14,634 nucleotides of DNA from DATGMB01 sp035293845 (GTDB taxonomy: Bacteria; Acidobacteriota; Terriglobia; Bryobacterales; Bryobacteraceae), in the NCBI GenBank assembly GCA_035293845.1, contig DATGMB010000301.1, forward strand, positions 1 to 14,634. The letters are read 5' to 3'. The notes beneath the pieces were generated by a model. That model was given only the letters and a program-made list of their open reading frames with translations, was not told the origin of the DNA and searched no databases. A program made the position numbers and the translations under genes. Of this stretch, positions 6,677-13,042 are shown one piece after another. Each line of letters begins with the position of its first letter. Position 1 is the stretch's first letter.

Positions 6677-8044
6677 CTACCGCCGCTCCTCGGCCTCGAT
6701 TACCGCCGCGTCCAGTTCGCCTTTGGCGAGGCGCACGTGAATCCGCGAACGGGCCGGCGCGGCGGCTGCATCCTTCAGGATTCCGGTCTCATTCGAAACG
6801 ATCGCGTAGCCGCGCTCCAGAATCCGCAGCGGGCTGAGCTGCGCGAGTTGCGCCGCGAGCTGCTCCAGCCGGCTGCGCCGCCGCGCCAGCCGGGTCTCGA
6901 TGGTCCGCACGGCCGCGGCGTGCGCCGTTTCCATGCGGCGGCGTCCGGCCGCCAGACGCGGACGCGCGTCGAAGCGGCGCAGCCGGTCCTCAAGCGCGCG
7001 CCGGGAGCGTTCCGCGCGGCCGAGCGCTTCCCGCATCCGCTCGCGCATGCGAAACTCCTGCTCGTCGATGCGTTGCAGGTTTCGTCCCACGCGCCGGTGC
7101 AGGATGCCGAGCGCGCGGTCGATGCCCTGCTGCCGCAGCCGCCGCTCCAGCATGGCGAGCCGGTAGCGAAGTCCTTGCGCCGCCTTGGCGCGCGCGGCGG
7201 CCACGCGGTCGAGCACGTCCTCGCGCAGCGGCGCCGCCAGCTCGGCCGCGGCCGAAGGAGTGGGCGCGCGCAGGTCGGCGGCATAATCCGCGATGGTCAC
7301 ATCCGTCTCGTGCCCCACCGCGGAAATCACCGGCACCGCGCAGCCGGCGATCGCCCGCGCGACGGCTTCCTCGTTGAACGTCCACAGGTCTTCGAGCGAC
7401 CCGCCGCCGCGGCCCACGATCACCACATCCGCCCATCGCGTCCGGCTGAAGTACTCGATCCCGCGCACCACGTCCTCGACCGACCCCTCGCCCTGCACCT
7501 GCGCCGGGAACAGGCGGATATGCAGCCCGGGGAAGCGCCGCGAGAGGATGTGGACCATGTCCGCGATCGCCGCGCCGCGCGGCGAGGTCACGATGCCGAT
7601 GCGCCGCGGAAAGCGCGGCAGCGGCCGCTTGCGCTCCGGCGCGAACAGCCCTTCCGCCGCCAGCTTCTTCTTGAGCTGCTCGAAGGCGAGCTGCAGGGCG
7701 CCGAGTCCCTGCGGCTCCAGCAGTTCGACCTGCAACTGATATTCGCCGCGCGCTTCGTAGACATCGATCCGCCCGCGCGCCAGCACCGCCAGCCCGTCCT
7801 GCGGCTTGAACTTCCAGTAGCGATGGCTCGAGCGGAACGCGACGCAGCGCACCTGCGCCTCCCGCTCCTTGAGGGTGAAATAGTAGTGGCCGCTGGCCGC
7901 CAGCTTGAGTCCCGAGATCTCGCCCGAGACCCATACCTCCTGAAACTCGGCGTCCAGCACCGCGCGAATGGCCGCATTCAGCTCCGAAACGGTGAAGATG
8001 CGCCGCTCCGGCGCGAGGTCGAATTCGAGGGCGAATTGCTCCAA
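6677..8044 (-). CDS. xseA: exodeoxyribonuclease VII large subunit XseA
   Basis: XseA is the catalytic subunit of exonuclease VII, a cytoplasmic single-strand DNA exonuclease that works with several copies of the small subunit XseB. The 455-residue product has the N-terminal OB-fold (about 17-115, opening with FTVSELN), the nuclease core with IGIVTSP (about 150), GRGGGSLEDLW (about 213) and GHETDVTIADYAADLRAPTP with its conserved His and Asp (about 243-262), a long Arg-rich helical region, and the C-terminal LERGYAI. Length is normal. The start is taken as TTG 8044; no Shine-Dalgarno sequence is visible, and a TACGAT box lies 6 nt upstream. xseB, often adjacent, is not next to it in this window. 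Confidence 0.95.
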   Translation of the reverse strand: MEQFALEFDLAPERRIFTVSELNAAIRAVLDAEFQEVWVSGEISGLKLAASGHYYFTLKEREAQVRCVAFRSSHRYWKFKPQDGLAVLARGRIDVYEARGEYQLQVELLEPQGLGALQLAFEQLKKKLAAEGLFAPERKRPLPRFPRRIGIVTSPRGAAIADMVHILSRRFPGLHIRLFPAQVQGEGSVEDVVRGIEYFSRTRWADVVIVGRGGGSLEDLWTFNEEAVARAIAGCAVPVISAVGHETDVTIADYAADLRAPTPSAAAELAAPLREDVLDRVAAARAKAAQGLRYRLAMLERRLRQQGIDRALGILHRRVGRNLQRIDEQEFRMRERMREALGRAERSRRALEDRLRRFDARPRLAAGRRRMETAHAAAVRTIETRLARRRSRLEQLAAQLAQLSPLRILERGYAIVSNETGILKDAAAAPARSRIHVRLAKGELDAAVIEAEERR

Positions 8045-8050
8045 GCAGCT

Positions 8051-8056
8051 ATCGTA
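8051..8056 (-). promoter_or_regulatory. candidate -10 box for xseA, close to the start codon
   Basis: TACGAT on the - strand lies 6 nt before TTG 8044, where transcription would begin at or next to the start codon. It matches four of six -10 positions and has no recognisable -35, so it is weak by itself. Confidence 0.25.
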
Positions 8057-8068
8057 ACAAGCGCGCGC

Positions 8069-8111
8069 CGCCGGGCCCCGCAGCCGCGGGCGCCCGCAGC
8101 CGGGCCCGGCG
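8069..8111. repeat. nested inverted repeat between xseA and the NIPSNAP gene
   Basis: CGCCGGGCCC at 8069-8078 pairs with GGGCCCGGCG beginning at 8102, with 9-10 perfect bases depending on the edge. The loop contains the perfect palindrome GCGGGCGCCCGC at 8086-8097. The element lies between divergent genes, so it is not a normal terminator. It could be a structured leader of xseA, a shared operator site, or a remnant of an interspersed repeat. Confidence 0.6.
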
Positions 8112-8165
8112 CGGCCGCGATGGAAGGCCGCAGTGGGCCGCGCGGGGCGGGAGCCCGAGTGACGC

Positions 8166-8171
8166 TACACT
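8166..8171 (+). promoter_or_regulatory. candidate -10 box for the NIPSNAP gene
   Basis: TACACT lies 6 nt before GTG 8178, so an RNA made from it would start at about the start codon. The only purine run (GAGGGGG) touches the GTG and is too close to act as a Shine-Dalgarno sequence. Confidence 0.4.
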
Positions 8172-8177
8172 GAGGGG

Positions 8178-8954
8178 GTGAACCGCCGCCGCTTCGTCGC
8201 TGCTTCCGCTTCCGCCGCCGCGGGCCTTTCCGCCGCCGCGGCTGAGAATTCGCAGAAGAATTCCGTCTACTCGCTCCACTATTACTACATGCACAACGGG
8301 CCGCAGGTGGAGCGCACCACCGCGTACCTGCGCGACACCTATGCGCCCGCCCTCAAGCGCAACGGATTGACGGCCGGCTTCTTCAGCCCGGTGATCGGCG
8401 AGGGCGCCCCCTACATCCTCGCAGTCGTGAGCCATCCCTCGTGGGCCGGCATGGAAACGTCGCACGCCGCGATCGCCGGCGACAAGGAGCTCCAGAAGGG
8501 CTGGGACGCCTACAATACGATCGGCGACCCGGCCTACGACCGCATGGAAGGGATTCTGCTCTACGCCTTCGACAAGTTCCCCGCCATGGACGTGCCGCCA
8601 ACGGAAGGACGCCGCGCCAGCCGCATCTTCGAACTGCGCACCTACGAAAACCCCAACGAGAAGGCGCTGCAGCGCAAGGTGAAGATGTTCGAAGACGGCG
8701 AAGCCGCGATCTTCAAACGTCTCGGAATGGCGCCGGTGTTTTTCGGGAGCCGCATCGCCGGCCCGCGTATGCCAAGCCTCACCTACATGCTCTGCTACGA
8801 CGACCTGGCGGCCCGCGACCGCCTGTGGCGCGCCTTCGGCGCCGACCCGGAGTGGCAGAAACTGCGCGCCCAGCCCGGTCTCAGCGACGCGGAGATCGTC
8901 TCGAATATCAGCAACACGATCCTGCGTCCGCTGCCGTTTTCCGCGATCCGGTAG
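8178..8954 (+). CDS. Tat-leader NIPSNAP-family protein
   Basis: The 258-residue product starts with NRRRFVAASASAAAGL, a twin-arginine leader followed by an Ala-rich stretch ending near AAAEN, so export is likely. Two ferredoxin-like alpha/beta-barrel repeats follow. The first (about 30-135) includes SLHYYYMHNG. The second (about 149-250) has the NIPSNAP signature FELRTYENPN, then GMAPVFFGSRIAGPRMPSLTYM and the Trp-containing helix ending DPEWQKLR. NIPSNAP proteins form dimeric alpha-beta barrels; bacterial ones have no agreed reaction. GTG 8178 is chosen because it puts the Tat motif at the N-terminus. It is divergent from xseA and ends one base before the stop of the enolase-superfamily gene on the other strand. 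Confidence 0.82.
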   Translation: MNRRRFVAASASAAAGLSAAAAENSQKNSVYSLHYYYMHNGPQVERTTAYLRDTYAPALKRNGLTAGFFSPVIGEGAPYILAVVSHPSWAGMETSHAAIAGDKELQKGWDAYNTIGDPAYDRMEGILLYAFDKFPAMDVPPTEGRRASRIFELRTYENPNEKALQRKVKMFEDGEAAIFKRLGMAPVFFGSRIAGPRMPSLTYMLCYDDLAARDRLWRAFGADPEWQKLRAQPGLSDAEIVSNISNTILRPLPFSAIR

Positions 8955-10358
8955 TCAGCTCGTGCAGAGTCCCGGGCCGTCCAGGCCGGCGGTGCGCATC
9001 CAGCCGTCGCGCACTTCGAAGATTCCGGGGAAGCGCTTCTCCCAGCCGCGATTCGCCGCGGGGACATACTCGCGGGCGTTGGCTTCGAGCGCGGCCACGC
9101 CGGGGATGTGGCACGCGATCCCCACGGAATGCACCAGCGCCGCGCCGGGGCAGGTCAGGTCCTGCACGCAGCGGAACATCTTGTACTTCTGCGTGGCCGC
9201 GGCGAGCAGCAGCGTCTGCGACTGGCCCTTGCAGGCCTTCAACGCCACTCCGGTGTAGCCCATCTCGCGCGCGAGCAGCAGCGCATCGAGGCCGGTGAGC
9301 GATTCGTCGATGACCACCGGCCGGAGCTTGGCGGCCTCGAACATCGTGTTCCCGCGATTCGCGGCGAGATCGCGCGCGGTCGGCTGCTCGATGTACTGCA
9401 CGCGCGCGAATGCGCCCGGCGCCTTGCTCTTCAGCCGGCGGTCGAATTCAAGCAGGTATTCGACGTTCGGGCAGCGCTCGTTGAAGTCGAGCGAGTACAA
9501 CCATTCCGATACGCCGCGCGCGGCTTGCGCGGCCGTCGCGACGCGGTCGATCGCGGCCACCCGGTCCACGTCCCAGGCCAGATCGTTGCCGTTCAGTTTG
9601 ATCTTGAGCGCGGTCACGCCGTTGAAGGGAATCCATTCCGCGAGCGTTTCGGGCAGGCCATCGCCGATCGGCTTGCGAACATCCGCGGCAGTCAGCGGGT
9701 CCGACGCGCCCACCGAATGGTACATGCGGATGCGCGGCGCGGGGGTCGAGAGGATGTACGGGTCCAGGTACTCGCCGCGGAAATCGCCATTGAGATAATG
9801 GCTGAGGTCGAAGCGCACGAACTCGCGGCCGCACACTGTGAAGCTGTTGCGCCCGTGCAGGCGGCCGAAGGCGTCGTGGAGGGCGGCATCGACCGGGCTC
9901 GCGGTAACCAGCGTGCACAATTTGGGGATGGGCCGCGCGAGTTGCATCTCGCGCGACGTTTCGGCCGCGGCCTTCAGGTACTCGGGTTCGAGCGCGTGGT
10001 TGATGTCCAGCGGATGCGCGTATTCGGTGAACGACTGCGTGAGGCGCGCGATCTTGGCGGCCAGGGACTTCATGGCCGCGAGCGTGGTGTCGTACGGGAT
10101 ATCCGGCGCCGGAAACGACCACACATTGCCGAGCGGCATGGCGGCGAAACCTTCGGCGGACCGGCCGGCCTTGTTCGAAATCCGGCAGTGGACGTTGAGC
10201 ATCGTAACGCGGTCGACTTCACGGCCGCCGAACTTGTAGGGCGCGCGGTAGAGGTAGTCGGCAAATTCGATGCGGACCTCGTCGACGCGCGCATCGGTCG
10301 GGCGCGGCAGCGCGAGGAAGGCGGGCATGGCCAGAAACTCGCGGCGCGTGACGCTCAC
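8955..10358 (-). CDS. enolase-superfamily (mandelate racemase/muconate lactonizing type) protein with Tat-like leader
   Basis: Enolase-superfamily enzymes abstract a proton alpha to a carboxylate using Mg2+; many dehydrate or epimerise sugar acids. The 467-residue product has the KxK base motif in ALKIKL (Lys252, Lys254), and candidate metal ligands Asp291 in LDFNE, Glu324 in YIEQP and Asp351 in IDES. It also has a second-face lysine in ALKACKG (Lys374 or Lys377), so the active site appears intact. The N-terminus VTRREFLAMPAFLALP looks like a short twin-arginine leader. The frame stays open upstream to 10580, but GTG 10358 is preferred: it overlaps the isomerase stop as GTGA and places RR at the N-terminus. 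Substrate is unknown; it is co-transcribed with the isomerase-like gene. Confidence 0.82.
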   Translation of the reverse strand: MSVTRREFLAMPAFLALPRPTDARVDEVRIEFADYLYRAPYKFGGREVDRVTMLNVHCRISNKAGRSAEGFAAMPLGNVWSFPAPDIPYDTTLAAMKSLAAKIARLTQSFTEYAHPLDINHALEPEYLKAAAETSREMQLARPIPKLCTLVTASPVDAALHDAFGRLHGRNSFTVCGREFVRFDLSHYLNGDFRGEYLDPYILSTPAPRIRMYHSVGASDPLTAADVRKPIGDGLPETLAEWIPFNGVTALKIKLNGNDLAWDVDRVAAIDRVATAAQAARGVSEWLYSLDFNERCPNVEYLLEFDRRLKSKAPGAFARVQYIEQPTARDLAANRGNTMFEAAKLRPVVIDESLTGLDALLLAREMGYTGVALKACKGQSQTLLLAAATQKYKMFRCVQDLTCPGAALVHSVGIACHIPGVAALEANAREYVPAANRGWEKRFPGIFEVRDGWMRTAGLDGPGLCTS

Positions 10359-11263
10359 AGGCCGGCCTTCGCAAGCTGGCCGCGGAGGGTTGCAAGGTCG
10401 CGCCGCATCGCGCCGTAGATGCCCTCGCGCGCTTCGGGCAGCTTGTATTCGAAATGGATCTGTAGCGGGCCGGCGAATCCGGAGGCCGCCACCATTTGCC
10501 AGAATTCCGGAAAATGCACCATGCCTTCGCCGAGCGGAACCCATGCCTCCTTCCACTGCCCCTTCGCATCCTTGCGCCACACGTAATCCTTGACCGCGAT
10601 ACCGCGCAGGTGCGGGCCGGTGATGCGGAAGCTGTTGATCCAGCCGCCGATGCCGCCTTCGATGGTGGCATGGCCGATATCGTAGTTCACCCCAATGTGC
10701 CGCGGATCGAGATCGCGCATCACGAGGTACAGATCCCAGATGGAAGCGCCGACGAGGCCAACGCCCGAGTGCGTGTGGTACATGGCGCAGCTATCGTGAC
10801 GGGCATTGAGCGCGGCGAGTCCGGCGAGTCGCGGGCGGAGTGCATCGAGCTGCGCGGCGTAGGGGCGGTCCGCGGTGTACTTGAAGCCGCCGAAGCGGTA
10901 ATGGCGGATACCGAGCCCGGCCGCGGTCGCGACGATGTCTTCGGCGTACGGCGAGGCGGCGTCGAGGATATCGGTGGTGACCATGGGCACGTCGAGGCCG
11001 CGCTCACGAATGGCCGCGACCAGCGGCGGCAGGTCCTGGCGGACGCGCTCCGGCGCCACGTGGCCGCCCTTGCGCACGGTGATGTCGACGGCATCGAAAC
11101 CGAGATCGGCGGCGGTTTTGGCGAGCTCAGAGCCCTGGACGAACTGGAGGTGCTTGGAGAAGATCGCGACCTTCAATTTCCCGCCGGCCGCCGCCGCGGG
11201 CCGGGCTGCCAGCGCCGCCGCTCCGGCCAGGAGAGCGCGACGCGAAACGCGAGGGTGGTCCAT
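10355..11263 (-). CDS. Tat-exported xylose-isomerase-like TIM-barrel protein (sugar phosphate isomerase/epimerase family)
   Basis: The 302-residue product begins with VSRRALLAGAAALAARPAAAA, a clear twin-arginine leader with cleavage expected near residue 26. The mature part is an AP-endonuclease-2/xylose-isomerase TIM barrel that normally binds divalent metal and isomerises or epimerises sugars. Visible motifs are YHTHSG (162-167), NYDIGHA with Asp195 and His198, VKDY with Lys225-Asp226, and a final strand HFEY with Glu272, in the places where metal ligands usually sit. ATG 11263 is the only start that gives an N-terminal Tat motif. No Shine-Dalgarno sequence is seen, but a -10-like TATACC lies 7 nt upstream. 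The last codon runs into the enolase gene (GTGA overlap), so the two are probably one operon. Confidence 0.85.
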   Translation of the reverse strand: MDHPRVSRRALLAGAAALAARPAAAAGGKLKVAIFSKHLQFVQGSELAKTAADLGFDAVDITVRKGGHVAPERVRQDLPPLVAAIRERGLDVPMVTTDILDAASPYAEDIVATAAGLGIRHYRFGGFKYTADRPYAAQLDALRPRLAGLAALNARHDSCAMYHTHSGVGLVGASIWDLYLVMRDLDPRHIGVNYDIGHATIEGGIGGWINSFRITGPHLRGIAVKDYVWRKDAKGQWKEAWVPLGEGMVHFPEFWQMVAASGFAGPLQIHFEYKLPEAREGIYGAMRRDLATLRGQLAKAGL

Positions 11264-11270
11264 AGATTCG

Positions 11271-11279
11271 GGTATACCA
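11271..11279 (-). promoter_or_regulatory. extended -10 promoter for the isomerase-enolase operon
   Basis: TGGTATACC on the - strand resembles an extended -10 (TGnTATAAT) and ends 7 nt before ATG 11263. The transcript would begin about at the start codon. The upstream promoter region lies inside the 57-nt inverted repeat at 11277-11333. Confidence 0.45.
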
Positions 11280-11333
11280 CGGCCCCGAGGCCGCAGGCCT
11301 CCGCGGGTCGCCGATGCCGCGGTGGGGCCGTGG
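11277..11333. repeat. cloverleaf-like inverted repeat upstream of the isomerase gene
   Basis: The outer arms CCACGGCCCC (11277-11286) and GGGGCCGTGG (11324-11333) are perfectly complementary. Inside are two further hairpins: GAGGCC-GCA-GGCCTC (11287-11301) and CGCGG with CCGCG (11302-11306 and 11317-11321, 10-nt loop). Almost every base is paired, forming a three-way junction. It lies 14 nt after the stop of the unrecognised gene on the same strand, so it could end that transcript, but no T-run follows. It also abuts the isomerase -10. Confidence 0.7.
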
Positions 11334-11347
11334 GAGTCCCTTCGAGC

Positions 11348-12019
11348 CTAAGCGGGAAAGGCGGTGCGTGTCTCACTTTTCCGCCTGGGCTGCACAACCG
11401 TTTGGTTATCCATTGCCAGGGCAAATGCGCCGGCATCACCGTGCTGCGTTCGTTCCGCGAGCAGGTCCCTTGCGTATGTTTGCGCCATGATGCGGTACAG
11501 GACGGCGGCGTCCTTGAGAGATCCGGAGGGCCGGGGCTGCGTTGCCAAGGCTGTCAAATCGCCGAATATCTGATCTGGGGAGACACCGGCGTCTTTGTCG
11601 CTGATAACCTTCGCATTGACGTCGCGAAGGGCCTTTGCGGCTGCCTCAATGCGGTCGTAGGACTGCCCCAGGTCGGGCCCGACGACCGAACCATCGTCAA
11701 GCATGGCCAAATCCAGGCTGACCGAAACCGGCGCCTCTCCTTGCGCGATATCGCGGGTCCCCTGCTCGTATCGGTGTGCCCGGCTACTTCCAGGGGCCAG
11801 CGCTGCGCGGTCTGCCCCGGTCTTTGAAAGAAGCTGCGAGTTAAAGACGCACACATAGCTCAGCGGTGCGCTGATATTAGGTCGCGCCAGAACCCAGCGC
11901 AGCGCCCACGCCAGGATGCGCTGGCCGGTGAGATTCTCCAGCACCGGCTCCGCGATCGTGCCGGAGAGGACCAGGCCATGCTCGGGGAGCCCCGTAACTG
12001 TTGCGTTTTGCTGTGCCAT
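11348..12019 (-). CDS. hypothetical protein, family not recognised
   Basis: The 223-residue product has no signal peptide, membrane segment or catalytic motif I can name. The N-terminal half looks beta-rich: HGLVLSGTIAEPVLENLTGQ, then ILAWALRWVLARP, VSVSLDLAMLDDGSVVGPD. The C-terminal half is helical (YDRIEAAAKALRDVNAK, YRIMAQTYARDLLAER). The strand pattern with DGSVVGPD is loosely reminiscent of hypothetical proteins seen in acidobacteria, but I cannot assign it. ATG 12019 is preferred to the upstream frame extension to 12106, because that extension would overlap the divergent dehydratase start and its promoter. By eye its DNA is less GC-rich than its neighbours. It is divergent from the dehydratase across a 46-nt gap. 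Confidence 0.65.
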   Translation of the reverse strand: MAQQNATVTGLPEHGLVLSGTIAEPVLENLTGQRILAWALRWVLARPNISAPLSYVCVFNSQLLSKTGADRAALAPGSSRAHRYEQGTRDIAQGEAPVSVSLDLAMLDDGSVVGPDLGQSYDRIEAAAKALRDVNAKVISDKDAGVSPDQIFGDLTALATQPRPSGSLKDAAVLYRIMAQTYARDLLAERTQHGDAGAFALAMDNQTVVQPRRKSETRTAFPA

Positions 12020-12026
12020 CCCGGTG

Positions 12027-12032
12027 AAAATA
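12027..12032 (-). promoter_or_regulatory. candidate -10 box for the hypothetical gene
   Basis: TATTTT on the - strand lies 7 nt before ATG 12019, in the 46-nt divergent gap. There is no Shine-Dalgarno sequence between it and the start codon. Match to consensus is four of six. Confidence 0.3.
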
Positions 12033-12054
12033 CCGCAGTCTCGTCCGAATTTGC

Positions 12055-12060
12055 CATACT
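12055..12060 (+). promoter_or_regulatory. candidate -10 box for the dehydratase gene
   Basis: CATACT lies 5 nt before TTG 12066. The sequence ACTGAGG at its end is shared with the NIPSNAP start region (ACTGAGG at 8169-8175). GAGG at 12061-12064 is too close to the start codon to be a normal ribosome site. Confidence 0.35.
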
Positions 12061-12065
12061 GAGGC

Positions 12066-13013
12066 TTGACTCCGCAAATCCAGCACACACTCACGCGCGA
12101 TGCCATCGCGCGGACCTACGAAACGATCCGGCGCCACATGCGCCGCACGCCGGTACTCGACATCGAGGCGGCAGATTTCGGGCTCGCGCCCGGCCGCGTC
12201 AGCCTGAAGCTGGAGCTGATGCAGCACACCGGCTCCTTCAAGGCGCGGGGCGCGTTCACCAACCTGCTGACGCGCGCGGTCCCGGCCGCGGGTGTGGTCG
12301 CGGCGTCGGGCGGCAATCACGGAGCGGCGGTGGCGTTTGCCGCCAGACAACTCGGCAAGCCCGCGACGATTTTCGTTCCGACGGTCTCCTCACCCGCCAA
12401 GATCGAGCGCATCCAGGGTTATGGAGCGCACTGCGTAATCACCGGCGAGCGCTATGACGAGGCGCTGGCCGCCAGCCGCGTCTGGGCGGCGGAAAGCGGC
12501 GCACTGCCGATCCACGCCTACGACCAGATCGAGACGCTCATGGGACAGGCCACGCTCGGGCTGGAGCTGGAAGAGCAGGCGCCGGACCTCGATACCCTGC
12601 TGGTGGCGGTGGGCGGCGGCGGGCTGATCGGCGGCATTGCGGCGTGGTACGGCGGGCGGGTGCGCATTGTGGGGGTGGAGCCGGAGCAATGCCCAACGCT
12701 CGCGCGGGCGCTCGAAGCGGGACGGCCGGTGGATGCGCCTTCGGGCGGCGTCGCGGCGGATTCGTTGGCGCCGCGGCAGGTGGGAGAGATGATGTTCCCG
12801 CTGGCCCAGGCTTATATCAGCCGCGTCGCGCTGGTGCCGGATGAGGCGATCCTCGCGGCGCAAAAGGCGCTCTGGGAGACCGTTCGCGTGCTGCCCGAGC
12901 CGGGCGGCGGGGCGGCGTTCGCGGCGCTGCTTTCCGGCGTGTACCGGCCTGAGCCGGGCGAGCGCGTGGGCGTGGTGGTGTGCGGCGGGAATACGACGGC
13001 GGTGAAGTTGTAG
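12066..13013 (+). CDS. PLP-dependent threonine/serine dehydratase family protein
   Basis: This fold-type II PLP enzyme probably deaminates threonine or serine to a 2-oxo acid and ammonia in the cytoplasm. The 315-residue product has the Schiff-base lysine Lys59 in HTGSFKARGA, the substrate-carboxylate loop SGGNHG (81-86), the phosphate-binding glycine loop VGGGGLIGG (182-190), and the C-terminal VCGGNT. Length matches the catabolic type without a regulatory ACT domain. Serine racemase and threo-3-hydroxyaspartate ammonia-lyase share this architecture and cannot be excluded. The start is taken as TTG 12066; no nearby in-frame ATG gives a full-length N-terminus. It converges on the P-loop gene with a 28-nt gap. 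Confidence 0.88.
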   Translation: MTPQIQHTLTRDAIARTYETIRRHMRRTPVLDIEAADFGLAPGRVSLKLELMQHTGSFKARGAFTNLLTRAVPAAGVVAASGGNHGAAVAFAARQLGKPATIFVPTVSSPAKIERIQGYGAHCVITGERYDEALAASRVWAAESGALPIHAYDQIETLMGQATLGLELEEQAPDLDTLLVAVGGGGLIGGIAAWYGGRVRIVGVEPEQCPTLARALEAGRPVDAPSGGVAADSLAPRQVGEMMFPLAQAYISRVALVPDEAILAAQKALWETVRVLPEPGGGAAFAALLSGVYRPEPGERVGVVVCGGNTTAVKL

Positions 13014-13021
13014 CATGGCGC

Positions 13022-13042
13022 GGGCCGGCGTATGGCCGCCCC
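13022..13042. repeat. imperfect hairpin between convergent stop codons
   Basis: GGGCCGGC (13022-13029), a five-base loop, then GCCGCCCC (13035-13042) pair with one internal mismatch. It lies between the dehydratase stop (13013) and the P-loop gene stop (13042-13044), so it could end both transcripts, but there is no T-run on either strand. Confidence 0.4.

Noticed and set aside
6737..8173. 478-codon open frame opposite xseA
   Set aside because: xseA on the other strand has full family motifs. The antisense product is Arg/His/Ala-rich and recognisable as nothing; it is a shadow of GC-rich coding DNA.
9108..10418. 436-codon open frame opposite the enolase-superfamily gene
   Set aside because: The - strand gene has intact active-site motifs and operon coupling. 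The + strand frame has no domain and atypical composition.
10359..10580. N-terminal extension of the enolase-superfamily protein by 74 residues
   Set aside because: It would lie wholly inside the isomerase gene. The GTG at 10358 gives a GTGA overlap and an N-terminal RR motif, which is a better explanation.
11277..11333. Rho-independent terminator for the hypothetical gene
   Set aside because: The structure is strong, but no T-run follows it on the - strand. It is kept as a structured repeat instead.
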